Of a DNA stretch of 64,000 nucleotides, positions 47,618 through 58,953 are shown piece by piece. The stretch is from Cricetomys ansorgei (taxonomy: Eukaryota > Chordata > Mammalia > Rodentia > Nesomyidae). The translations under genes were made by a program, and so were the position numbers. The DNA lies in contig JAMJFZ010001815.1 of assembly GCA_026225945.1 (NCBI GenBank), positions 4,004,001-4,068,000 of the forward strand, written 5' to 3'. How positions within the stretch are numbered: position 1 is the stretch's first letter; each line of letters starts with the position of its first letter. A model generated the notes under the pieces. It saw only the letters and a list, made by a program, of their open reading frames with translations. It had not been told where the DNA came from and ran no database searches.

Positions 47618-47673
<56 letters not shown>

Positions 47674-48023
47674 TTTTTTTTCTTGACACAATAATCTTGC
47701 TTGTATGCAGGTCTATAGGGTATTTTCTTGATTGATGATTGATATGCCAGGACCCAGCTCACTGTGGACAGGACTGCCTCTGGGTAGCAGGTCCTGGTGT
47801 GTATAAGAAAGCGTCTGATCAAAGCCATAGGAAGCAAGTCAGCAAGCAGCATTCCTTCATGGGCTCTGCTTCAGTTCCTGCCTTGATTTCTTCCTTGAGA
47901 TCCTGCCATAGCTTCCCATGATGCTGGACTATGATGTGTACATGTTAGATAAAATAAATCCCTTTTGACCCAAGTTAGGTTTGGTCAGTGTTTTATGACA
48001 GCACTCTACAGCAAACTAGGATA
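47581..48023 (+). mobile_element. Rodent solo LTR with internal (AT)n expansion
   Basis: Starts 'tgttagttagctggggttta' and continues after an (AT)n block (47621-47670) with 'cttgacacaataatcttgc', 'attgatgattgatatgccag', 'ggtgtgtataagaaagcgtc', 'gcaagtcagcaagcagcatt' and 'ataaaataaatccc' (AATAAA at 47953-47958), ending near 'gcaaactaggata'. The same family occurs at 56142-56538. I read it as an ERVL/MaLR-like LTR but do not name it. Confidence 0.7.
47621..47670. repeat. (AT)n microsatellite inside the LTR
   Basis: About 25 uninterrupted AT units. The minus-strand Y/I frame here is an artefact. Confidence 0.97.
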
Positions 48024-49499
48024 GGAAGTTTAAGTTAAGTTTAAATTAGAAAGACGTGCCCCTCCATGCTCAAAGCTGCTGTACTGTGAGAAAAGCATCT
48101 TGGAAGGCAGGGGCTCATTTGTAGCCAAATATATGCATGAGGTAGTACAGAATCATGCTACCTACTGCTTATTTGGGTTGAGATTTTAGCAAATGTGTAA
48201 GATGACTATGGTGGTACCATCCCAGGCAGTGATCTATGTACCAGATGACTTGAGAAAAATGATGAGTTCTTATAGAAAATCCAGAAATATGAAGACATGT
48301 GGAACCTGATCTTCCTTGTGATATGTGGAAAGGTGTCAGGCCCACTATGTATGATTAGGATACAATCTGTAGAGCTCTACCGGAGGATATATTGGGACTG
48401 TGATGATGGAATAAACTTTTACCAAGAGCTCCTTAATGATGGCAGCCAATCCTGTGTGTGGTCTTAGGTAATTTAAAAGGAGCCAGTGAGCCAGTATTTG
48501 GACAGAGTAGAGAGATGGCTTGAGCAAAGGAGACACTCTTGAGTACTTCGCATGACATAGTAGAAATGTAATGTCAGAGCTGTGGTGTAACTTGTTGTCT
48601 CTGTTAAGGTGTTTTCAGAGTCTTGGGACTGTGTTCTATGAACTTCAAAAGATGCACATGGGAAAAGTAAAGCAGCATGAGATTTTATTATACCAAGGGA
48701 CCAGCGGTTTCTGGCCCAGAGTGCTCAAGGGCCACAGCTCTTGCTTTGGGTTTCTTTTTTATTGGTTCTAAGAGAAGAAGGAGCTGGTAGCTACAGGTCA
48801 GGCTTAGGTGAATCTCTATTTTAATCGGCAAAGTTTTCTCTATTGTTCGGGTCTTTTCCCAGGCTATGTCTGGTGTTGTTCATATACATGTCCAATTACG
48901 CATGGCAGAAAATGATAGGTAGTAAATTCTCCCTTAAAGTTCATTAAACAGACACAGTTTGTCCTCATATCTAGTTTAGGTTACATTAGCTCCCTGTCTT
49001 CCAATCCCAGCTCTATCCAGGAGCACATTTGAATAGAAAAGGTGAATTATTGAGTGGTTACTGAAGGGAGTGAAATATATCCATTGTTTGAAGCAAGTAC
49101 ATATATAGTCTGATATAAGGAGTGGACCTGTGGTGACAACAGTTTACTAGGTGCAGTGTTAGAAAAAATAACATATATTTACAGGTTGCTATGCCTACCT
49201 GCCCCAAAGGAAAATGAATTTATCATGAGGGAGTGAAGAGGCATTGATGAAAGTTCAGGGAAAAGACAGTTTGCTACAATTGAAAAATGGCTTCTTTGGG
49301 CTTCTAAACTTCCAGTCACTTCATAAACACACAACCAACTCAGTAATTAATTACACAATTGGGGGAGACCATAATTTGTTTTAGTCCTTAATATTAGAAT
49401 TTAAAAATTATTTTCAATCAGAGAGTTGACTTTACTAAGTCACATCGCTGAGACTTAAAACTCAAATGGACTCCTTTCCTGGAAGTGGACTAACAATGG
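48024..49499. other. Unclassified gene-free stretch
   Basis: No gene. The part at 48650-49010 may be an old antisense LTR ('gagattttattataccaagg' could be an inverted AATAAA region) but I cannot confirm it. Confidence 0.3.
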
Positions 49500-49578
49500 A
49501 TGCATACCTATTAATTATATATGCATACCTATTATATATATGCATGCATATATATATAATTAATATGCATACCTATTA
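49500..49578. repeat. AT-rich repeat with three copies of a 14-mer
   Basis: 'atgcatacctatta' occurs at 49500-49513, 49521-49534 and 49565-49578, separated by TA-rich sequence. Confidence 0.9.
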
Positions 49579-50682
49579 TTAATATACAGTGGAATATAAT
49601 ATTCCGCTTCCTATGAGGAAAGTTCACACAATATACATTGCAACAAAAAGTCATATATAAAACTGAAGCCAAGTTCTGTGGGAGAGTGAGTACAGTGGAG
49701 CCGTGGTGATGTCTTTCTTTTTCCTGGTAACAAAAAACCCACAGAGCCTTGGGGAGCAGTCTATAGATTCCATGAAGAAGTACAATGTATTCCGTGAAAG
49801 ATGCAGCTTGTTTCAACACAGATAAATTTGACCTTTAATGTGTTTCTTCAAACTATGCCCATGGCCTTTGCTTTTTTTCATCCTCCTCTTCAGCCCGTTC
49901 CATCTGGTCTACCCTGCATTGTGTAATAAGAGTGTGGCACATTCAGTCTTATTCCTGTAGCTCCCTTGTCCTTTGACTGTGTTTATTTTATACAGGGAGA
50001 ACAACTTCTAGGAGCCTGGCAGGGCCAGCAGCTGTGACTTGAGGCCATGAGCGTATCTGTCTCTTCCTCCCTCGACAGGGCTGTGTGAGGGCTGTTCTTT
50101 CTCTTTCTGGGGTCAGGAGTCCTCTTGTCACATTTGGGGAACTTCTGCCTTGATCTGGAGTCCTCACAGGAGGCTGCCTCTTACTAGGCCATCACGAAGC
50201 ATCTCCTCCACACAGTTATTTGGCCTGATCATCTTAGGTGTCAGCAAGTAGTATAAATTCACCGTGCCTCAGTTTCTTCCTTTGAGCTGTCTCTTTACTG
50301 CTGGGACTCAGACTGAAGACAATATTTATCCCACCAGTTAGCTCATGAAGAGATAACTGAAAACGATCTTCAGGCTACCTTCTATTCTCCACACAGTGAA
50401 TTTATTTCAAGTCATTTGAGCTTCATTATCAGGAGAGCTATATAAAATAATAGTTATCTCACAAGTCACTCCCTCGATTTCATTTAATTAAGGGAAAGAC
50501 AGATAAGATGGTGAGTTTTTAGGCTAATCAATCTGCTGTGCTTCGATTTTCTTCTTTGAATCTCCTGGTTTGCTTCATCTTAACTTGGACTTCGTCGCTC
50601 ACAAAGTTCTATGGAATTTAGATGAACAGGAATTTAGACTACACCTCTTTCAAGACACCATTTTTAAAATTTAAATCTTACT

Positions 50683-50684
<2 letters not shown>
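49579..50684. other. Unique, gene-free stretch
   Basis: No gene or repeat recognised. The part at 49980-50310 has higher GC. Confidence 0.4.

Positions 50685-50728
<44 letters not shown>
50685..50728 (+). repeat. (TG)n microsatellite
   Basis: About 22 TG units next to the tail side of an antisense SINE. Confidence 0.97.
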
Positions 50729-50729
<1 letters not shown>

Positions 50730-50735
50730 CGCTTG

Positions 50736-50970
50736 TTGGGAAGATAATCTCATTCTGTTGTTTGCTACTGCATAGGCCAGGCTAGCCTGTTTGGGGCTTC
50801 AGGGGCTTCTCCTGTCTCCACCTTTCATCTCACTGTAGGAACACTAAGAACTAGGATTACAAACATGAGCTACACTATTCAGCTTCACATACCCTCTGAG
50901 GATTCAAACTCAGGGAGTCCTCATCATTGCTGGGAAAGTACTTTATCCACTGAGCCATCAATCCAGCCCC
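50736..50970 (-). mobile_element. B4-type SINE
   Basis: Antisense composite: 'gcataggccaggctagcctg', 'ctaggattacaaacatgagc', 'ctgaggattcaaactcaggg', 'gctgggaaagtactttatcc' and 'actgagccatcaatccagcc'. The B1-like and ID-like halves are in the expected order. Confidence 0.75.
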
Positions 50971-52026
50971 AGTGATTTAATTATTAATATTTATAATATT
51001 TATAAGCTAGACCTCCTACCCTGCAACCTATGGTTTTTCCTTGGTATTTCCTTTCTTCATTTTTGCCCTTTGGCATTGCATATCCTATGCAAGATTCTCT
51101 TGCATCCACCACTTTTCCTATCCCTCTCAGTCAGAGATATTTTGAGTCAACCTTAGCTTATCTTCTTCATTCAGTTTGGATTCTTTGGAAAAAATCAGAC
51201 AAATAAATCCATGCCACTATCCTACTACAGCACAGGGTCTAACTGTACCAGGAACCGAAAGAGAGTTCACTACTCACGTACTATCCAAAGTTAACAACGT
51301 TTGCATGAGGAAGATATATAGCTTCTCTTCCTGCACACATGAGTACCATGATTGTAGGATCACCTCAGCTGCCAGAAGCTCATGTCTATACACTGTCACA
51401 CGTGTCTACAATGTAGCGAGTATACAGCCTGCGTTGCATGGGATAAGCATTGCCTTCTCAGCATCCCAGCCTTGAGCCATAAGAACATTGTAGGATATTG
51501 GGTGACACGAAGACTTTCATGATTATAGAAATTATTACAATGTGATATAAAATGTCACTTGAAGTCTTGGATGGAACCTCTGTGTCAAAGGCTGTTTCAT
51601 GCTGTATTACCATAGTATTGAGGCTGCCACTGCAACTGAGTATGATGTATCACCTCCTCAATGGATGGAGATAAATCACTTTGTGCACCACATTCATTCT
51701 TATTTTAAAAAGACAGTTTGTGTTTTGCTATATAGTTTATGCTTTAACAAAGCAAATGAAGTAGATGGTGAATGCATTTAACGAATGTAAATATTTCTTT
51801 TTCTTTCTAAGGAAACAGTGGAAAAGGGTTATAAAATTCATAACGAATATCAAGTTAATATTGTTTAAGCACAACACTTTCCTTAACAGTACTTGCTACT
51901 TATATTAACTGACTATGAAGAAAGTAACAAGAGAAAGCTATTGTTGGGATTGCCTTAAGTGAGATGTTAAGATTTTGAAACCTGAATGGTTCCTTCGGTG
52001 AATAAACAGCATTTATCATCATCGTT
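50971..52026. other. Unique, gene-free stretch
   Basis: No repeat recognised. The 99-codon frame at 51176-51475 shows no family signature. Confidence 0.4.
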
Positions 52027-52361
52027 TGTCTTAGTTATTTTTCTATTGTTGTGTTATGATAACATGAGCAAGGCGACTTATAGAAGAAAGTTTATTCTTG
52101 GCCAACATAGTGTGGAATATGGTGGCAGGCAAGCATAGCTCTGGAGCAGTAACTGAGAGGTTACATCTTGATTCACAAGCACAAGGAAGAGAGAGCTAAC
52201 GAGGAAGTGTATGAAGTTTTAAAACCTAAGTTTACTCTCAGTGACACACTTTCTCTAACAGGGCCACACCTCTTAATCCTTCCCAAACAGTTCTACCAAC
52301 GAGGGGCCAAGCACTCAAACATATGTACCTATGGAGGGGCAATCTCATTCACACCATCACA
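52027..52361 (-). mobile_element. MaLR LTR (MT/ORR1 group), full length
   Basis: Antisense solo LTR of 335 bp that begins TG and ends CA when read on the minus strand. Plus-strand landmarks: 'tgtcttagttatttttctat', 'agaaagtttattcttggcc', 'ggccacacctcttaatcctt', 'cccaaacagttctaccaacg' and 'caatctcattcacaccatca'. Same group as 5145-5457. Target duplications are not clear. Confidence 0.88.
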
Positions 52362-54558
52362 ATCATCAACAACAGATAACTGTCTTCATGCCCCACGGAT
52401 TCATGCCTCTGCTGGAAGTCTTATTAGACAGGGTTTAAAAAGAAAAACATAATACCTTCCTTCAGGAGCACACAGTAGAGGCTAATGTTGTATGCAGAAT
52501 TTCCCACAACAGCAAAGAGTGCCTCATAGATTCTTTCTGGAGAAGGTACAAACGAAATCATAGATGATATGCTGGGGACAGGGTGAGCAAACAGACTGTC
52601 CTCAGTAGTATTCCCTTTGTGTTTCTTAAGATTTTCAGCACATATGAAATAAAATTTAAATTAGTCAATTTAGGTGGGAAAGTTCTGCATAGATTAAGCT
52701 ATAAATCATGTTTGTCTAGCAGTTTAAAAATATTTTAGTGAAATCTTCAGTGTTGACTTCCCCTTGACACCCCATAAAAGCCCCTTAACTCACTTATTCT
52801 CACAATAACATAGACCGTGATTTCCACTTTGAGTTTGCTTATGTGGTTAAGATTTAAGACATTACATCTACTCTCATTAAAAATAATTTTTAATTAACAG
52901 TTAGCCAATATGCATATGTCCACCATCTACTATTTGAAGACTTATCTAGAGAAATCATAGAATAGAGCCTTTTGTTATGATCTAGGCATTCAGGTTCTCA
53001 TTGTAGGGAGCTTGCTTCCTGTGTGAACACAATGTGTCTCCATGCCCTTGTATGATAGGTTTATGTCACAGGGTACTATATTCAATGGACCTTTTTCTGG
53101 TCTTCATGGAGGCAGATCTCAACCCAATGATGCCATCCCAAGCATCATGGGGGTGTTTTATGGTTGATTTACATTCATAGTGTCTTATATTTTAGAAGAG
53201 ATTTGGGAGAAGAGGGTGGGCTCGGCTGAATTGTCATTTGGTGCAGACCAGCACTGCCTGTGGAGAAGAAGATAAGGAAAACCAGTGTTAGCAGTTGTGC
53301 TTCATTGCTGCCTGATACTCCTGTATCTCTGACTGCACTGACAACGCAAAAGTTCATTGGCCATCTCCCTATTCCTTGCTGGGGCTTTCTCAGTGTATGT
53401 TAGTGTCTGTCTACCAGAGCAGCTTCTCAACAGCAGTGACTTGTGTCTGTCACTATGTTCATCCATCTAAATGATATTAGGAAAAGAATTTAGGCCACAG
53501 AACTCAACTTCAAATTTTTCAGATTTTACAATTTGTCCACATAGAGAAGAGATTGACTTCTACTTCTCAGTTTCTTTTGCTGGATTGGTTACTTATGCAG
53601 AACCCAGCACTTACCTGGCATTGAACTACCTCTAATTTCAGTATTTATTTTTCAGAGAAAGTTAGCAGAAAATCTAACTATATTAGGACCATCAGCCCCT
53701 CCTCCCATTTCACTGCTTATTTATAAACCTCTTTTCCCCAACAAAGACTTCTAGTAAAATTAAAATATAAGATTCCTTTGTGGAAGAATCCATCCCCAGA
53801 ATTTTCTACAAAGCCAATGAGAGTGTTCACATGGACGAGCATTTGTTGAATAAAGTAGCCATGTGATTCCTCTTTATTAAAATTGTTTCATAAAGTGTAA
53901 TTAAACACACTTGAGTTTTGTCATTAAGATGGAAGTATTGATGAAGTTTCATTATGTCCAAAGAGTAGTTTTAATATCTTAGATTGGTGATAATGAAGCC
54001 CCTTAAACAAAATGGTTTAAAAGACTAGCAATCAATCATCCCTTCAGAATTTGGGAAGCCAGAATGAAGAAATTAAGATGCTACTGGACCATGCTTCCAA
54101 TGACGGTGCTGGAGGAGAATCTGGACTTATTGACTCCATTTTCTGGTGTCTGCCGTTGTCTCTGACTCTGTTTCTATAGATCAACCATCTCTCCTCTTTG
54201 TATCTTTTTTCATTTTATTTCTTGCGGCACATATCATTGGATTTAGAACTTACCTTGGTGAGCCAAAATAACCTCATTGCAAGCTCCTTAGCTTATTTAT
54301 AAAGTGATACTCATGGGCTTAGAAGTCTGAACATTGACAGATCCTGAATCACACAGGGCTTTTTTGGAAGAAAATTACCCAGTTGAATAAGCTACAATAA
54401 AAGAAAAAAATCTCAGCATATTTCTTAGGTTATTTTGGATAAAGCCATGAGAAGGTGTACAGCAACATTAAAATTTGGGAAATATTCTAATAATGGTATA
54501 AGCATGTAAATCTCATTAAAGTTGGTATACACTGTAGACAAAAACTTCTATCTCTTAT
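52362..54558. other. Unique, gene-free stretch
   Basis: No gene. A weak MIR-like text (antisense) may lie at 52780-52860 but does not reach a callable level. Confidence 0.4.
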
Positions 54559-55210
54559 AGTTGGTAGCTACTGTGTGAGCTCAGTAAGAAATACAAAGAG
54601 GCATTTTCATAGGTACAAACCCTGCCAGACCTCAGCAGAGAGAGCCATCTGTCACGGCGAGTGCCATACTAGACAGTGGAACACCAATCTTCGGATTTCA
54701 GGTGTTTTTATTGATGCAGAAGCTCCTTGGGTGTTCTATTGTTACAAAAGCTCTGCCCCCTTGGCTTATTTGCACAATGAAGGAAACCTGTAGCCTAATC
54801 TCACCCCACAATCCTTTAACAGGCCAAGCTATGCCACCTTTACATTGGGGGAATGCAAGGCCTAAGGGAAGTGTTCTCTCCTTGTTGCCTGAGACTGTGG
54901 GAGAGGGACTTCAAGAATCCCTCCACACCAACTTTGCTCTTTCATAATGGCTCTGCCAGAGAGCAGTGTGCCTGAGACTGTGGGAGAGGGACTTCAAGAA
55001 TCCCTCCACACCAACTTTGCTCTTTCATAATGGCTCTGCCAGAGAGCAGTGAGCAGGTGCAAGTCATGAGGAAGCAACCATCCTAATCGCAGATTTACAT
55101 AAAGCCAACACCTGCAGGTAATATACAAACTGCCAAGGCTTAGGCAGTCCTTCCCCCAACAATGTACAAACAATTATTATAAACATAACTAGAAATAAAT
55201 TTCTCCAACA
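54559..55210 (-). mobile_element. Solo LTR of the ERVK-like family with a tandem duplication
   Basis: On the minus strand it begins 'tgttggagaaatttatttct' and ends near 'gctaccaact', 652 bp. It shares 'ctgcaggtgttggct', 'cacctgctcactgctctctg' and 'gttgtgggatgag'-type blocks with the copy at 30632 and has an inverted AATAAA at 54707-54712. An 83-base segment of its upstream (U3) part is present twice in tandem. No internal retroviral sequence is attached. It is the longest and apparently best preserved of the family copies here. Confidence 0.8.
54887..55052. repeat. Tandem duplication, 2 x 83 bp
   Basis: 54887-54969 and 54970-55052 are identical over 82 of 83 positions as read (only the last base differs). 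The unit starts 'gcctgagactgtgggagagg' and ends 'ctctgccagagagcagtg'. Confidence 0.97.
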
Positions 55211-56141
55211 GTCTCTGGTTAGATGAAATAATATATAATAACATAGCATTGTCTTAAATTTCCCTCCATGCCTCACACAAATATAATGATGATGTATATG
55301 GAAGGCATATATTCTGATGAAGGATGTATGTTACTTGGATACGGGATTCTTACTGGAGCAAGAATATTAATGAGAAGCGTCCACAGTTGGACTTGAGAAA
55401 GACAAATATGTGGGACAGGCAAATTAATTTGTTATGAGGAAATCAAGTCATCATGAGGAGATATAAAAAATTATCATCCTGATCAAGCCTTTTCATGATA
55501 TGTATTCAACTGAAAGTGTCAGACTTTAATGAATATCAGGGCACATTGTATAAGAAAAACTAACTACAAAATACCGAGAAGATGAGAAGAAAGAGAGAAG
55601 AGTGCCATCTGTGTCCTGGTGGCAGTGGGAAGTACTTTGGCTTAATTCTTACATGCACGAGATCAACAACTTTTAATTTATTAATAAAAAAAAGCAACCC
55701 ACACACCATGAACAAGTGACCTGGCATTCCTCAGTGTCTAAGTTAGTAGGCAGGCTGCTTAATTTCCTCCTTCCATTAAACTCAGCATAGGTAGACATTA
55801 ATGGGAACAGAGGCTTGTTGATCATCTATGGCATGCTTTGAAAGGTTATCAAACATTGTGTCTTCCTTCTAGGAGGCTGTAAGTGTGACTTGTAGAGCAG
55901 TATTCTTGAACACCCTACCCTTCCTGAGGAACAGACAGGGCAGCTGAAACTGCTAGACATCGTCTGGAATTTTCAACTCTGGTGTGGGCAATTCATCTAG
56001 CAGATGTCTCCAAGTTTCCTTGTAACATCTTAGCATATCCATTTATATGTCCTAGAATGAAAGAGTGCTGTATCTTTAAATGGTAGGAGGATCTTTCCTT
56101 GTCCACGCTCAGAATGAGATTATGTCCTCCGTGCCCAAGTG
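55211..56141. other. Unique, gene-free stretch
   Basis: No gene or repeat recognised. Confidence 0.4.
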
Positions 56142-56538
56142 TGCTAGATAGTTTCATGTCAACTCGACACAGGTTAGAGTTTTCTGAAAGGATGGAACCT
56201 CACTTGAGAAAATGCTTCCATAAATCCAGACTTTAGAGCATTTTCTTAATTAGTGATTGATGGGGGAGGGCCCATAACATCGTGGGTAGTGCCATCCCTG
56301 GGATAGTGGTTCTAGGCTCTATAAGAAAGCTGGCTGTGCAAGCCATGGAGAAGCAAGCCAGTAAGGATAACTCCTCCATGGTCTCTGCATCAGCTCCTGC
56401 TTCCTGGTTTCTGCCATGCTTGTGTGTCTGTCCCGACTTCCTTTGATGTGGAAGCCTAATAAACCCTTAGCGCACCTCCCCCCACCTCTACAACCCTTGG
56501 TTATGGTGTTTCCCCACAACAATAGAAACCCTGAGACA
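56142..56538 (+). mobile_element. Rodent solo LTR, full length
   Basis: Begins 'tgctagatagtttcatgtca' and ends 'gaaaccctgagaca', so TG...CA, 397 bp. It contains 'ttcttaattagtgattgatg', 'ggctctataagaaagctgg', 'agcaagccagtaagg' and AATAAA at 56458-56463. It is a very common rodent repeat type, ERVL/MaLR-like by its 3' end. I do not name the subfamily. Confidence 0.8.
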
Positions 56539-58007
56539 TCCCAGGAGCACAGCTGAGGGAGTATGCAGTCAATATTAGAGACTCCCACACTTTCTAGTTC
56601 ATCCTATTCCTTTCATATGGTCTTGTCATTTCTCTTCCAAGCTTTCACCATGAGTTGTAGTTGATAGATCTTCATGTTAATAATTTTTCAAATGGTCCAT
56701 AGTTTCTAAAGCACTTAGCACTCACTGACTTAGTGAAGACATGACTGTGAACTCTTCAGTTGTCGATACTGCGGAGACTTTAGAACACTGACCGTTAGTC
56801 TTGGTATCAATCATACCTCTCAGCCCAGGGCCAAGAGCTGAATTTCCCTAGGCACAATGGGTTTCCTGTAGTGAGAAACTGCCCTTTCCATCAAAGTCAC
56901 ATCTGGGCATAATAGAAGAAGTGGTCAGCAGTGATGTTCCCCACATTCAGGCAGGTGAATGTATGAAGGACCCCTCAGTATCTGGGGCCATTAAATTTAG
57001 CATTTTCAACAGGTCTAAAATTCCTAAAATAATAAGCAAATATTTTTCAGTCTATTTATACTTTGCACTCAGACATGAAGCACCTCGCTAGCAAAGAATG
57101 TGTAAATACTGTTTGAGGACCCTCTTGTACTGTAGCCTAGTAAATGGGACTCTTTGTAGCTTGTTCAGCTTGATGTGGTTGCCCTGGCTCTGCCAGTCCT
57201 GAAATTTACTGTGAAAAGCTTTTCCAAGGTGGGCCCACCTGGCTGGCACCTTGGAGCCAGGCTGAACTTCAATTCTGAGTTGACAATGAGGTTGAATCAT
57301 AAACAAAGCCCTGGTTTTGAATAATTTTGATTCACAGTTAAGTAACTTACACAGAACTCAATCTCATTCCTTTGGCATGTATAGCTGCTTGGGTGCTGAT
57401 TGAATCTGATCTATGTATACTATCTGCTAGGGAATACAGTCCTTTCAGTGCTTTGCTGTGAAGATTGTATACCACCAAGGAGATGAACCTCGGTATGGAT
57501 AAGACTTCATAGAAGTAGACAAACCTTCAGAGGCAAAGAGTCACAAAGGGGCATAGCTAGTGGAAGATACTCAGCGGTAGTCTCCCATCTGTGGAATGAC
57601 AGGTCTCAATATATCTAATAGCAAGTTAGAAGTTAATGAGAGTAGCTGAGGGTGCTTTTGGCGCTATGCCTGGCTTTTGAACAGCACATAATAACCACTT
57701 TCTTGTATTTTTCCTCCTTTCCCTCACTATTTTCCCCTATTGCTCTTGCAGTAACATTAATCATAAGCATATGTACCAAAGATACATTACCAGAACAGAG
57801 TCCCATGTACACATCACAAACGTGATTATGGCTATAGTATTGTTGTGGCCATTCCATTATGGACTTTAAAAATAACACTGCTTTTCAAATACAGGCTGTA
57901 GGTACCATGCTTGTGGATCAATGACCAGCCATCAAATGAGAGTCCATGAATGAAATCTAACCCTCAGACTGATTTTTACAGTAAGTCTTCATTAGAACAT
58001 AGTTGTT
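56539..58007. other. Unique, gene-free stretch
   Basis: No gene or repeat recognised. Confidence 0.4.
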
Positions 58008-58255
58008 GTGAAATGATTATGTTCTTCTCATCTCTGTGTTGAAATACTGACCTGCACAGTGACTACATTTAACCCTAGGGTCTTTAAGGAGGTCATAAAA
58101 TTGGCATGAAGTCATAAGGGTAGGACTCAAGAAGGCTGCCATTGCAATCTGAGATGAGAATCCTCAAAGGAGATATTGAAATTGGACTCTGACCATTTTA
58201 ACTAATGTAAGGTAACACTGTTGAAGCTGTTCAGTCAATGGTAACTGATACCTCA
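58008..58255 (+). mobile_element. MLT1-type LTR fragment
   Basis: 'gtgttgaaatactgacctg', 'cagtgactacatttaaccct', 'agggtctttaaggaggtcat' and 'gaagtcataagggtaggac' follow the MLT1 5' half in order. The 3' half is lost or too decayed to read. Confidence 0.7.
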
Positions 58256-58810
58256 CCCCAGGCAGAACAATACAATTCTATGTCATTCATTAATTTATTG
58301 ACTGTAGCTCCTTGATTTTCCTTACACCCAACTTATTTCCTCTCTTGCTTGTTATCAAGACAGCTTAACAAACATTGTTAAGATAGTCTTGCAAGGCCTC
58401 GTTTTTGGTAGCATGATGTCTGTTGATGAGCCTTTAGATGAATCAGATGACGGTGTTGGCAGATTACTGCCATCACATGCCTTTTAGAGAATGTGGTTGC
58501 TTTCTTTAGCTCGGTTATTTTTCCTTAGAATGAGTTCCAAGTTGTGGTCTGATTTGCATAAAAGCCAGTAGCTTTTCTAACTTTGTATGTTACCTTTTAC
58601 AGTTTGGAAAGTGCTCTCCACAGTGGCTCACTGACATGAGTATTGCCAGTTTCTCTTCTGACAATGGACATGGATTTGATTTTTGCTCTGATTGCTTATG
58701 AGTGTCCTTGTCTAGATGAATGACAATCTTTATGCCTACAACCATGAGGCATCAGATGCCTTATAAATTAGTACCTTAATTTGAGGCTATAAACATTGTT
58801 CTGAAGGATC

Positions 58811-58812
<2 letters not shown>
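58256..58812. other. Unique stretch
   Basis: No gene. 'gtttggaaagtgctctccac' near 58604 may be a scrap of antisense L1. An octamer ATTTGCAT lies at 58552-58559. Confidence 0.35.

Positions 58813-58858
<46 letters not shown>
58813..58858 (+). repeat. (TG)n microsatellite
   Basis: About 23 TG units. Confidence 0.97.
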
Positions 58859-58859
<1 letters not shown>

Positions 58860-58867
58860 TGTGTTTG

Positions 58868-58953
58868 TTTTAAGATATAGTTGTGCTAGGTAGTCTAAGC
58901 TGACCTTGAACTTCTGGTCTTCCCTCAGCCTCCAGAATGCTGCAAAATCACTG
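58868..58953 (-). mobile_element. Decayed B1-type SINE
   Basis: Antisense: 'gtgctaggtagtctaagctg', 'accttgaacttctggtcttc' and 'cctcagcctccagaatgctg'. Confidence 0.65.

Noticed and set aside
48650..49010. Antisense LTR
   Set aside because: Only an inverted AATAAA-like string and mixed composition support it; no TG/CA ends or family text recognised.
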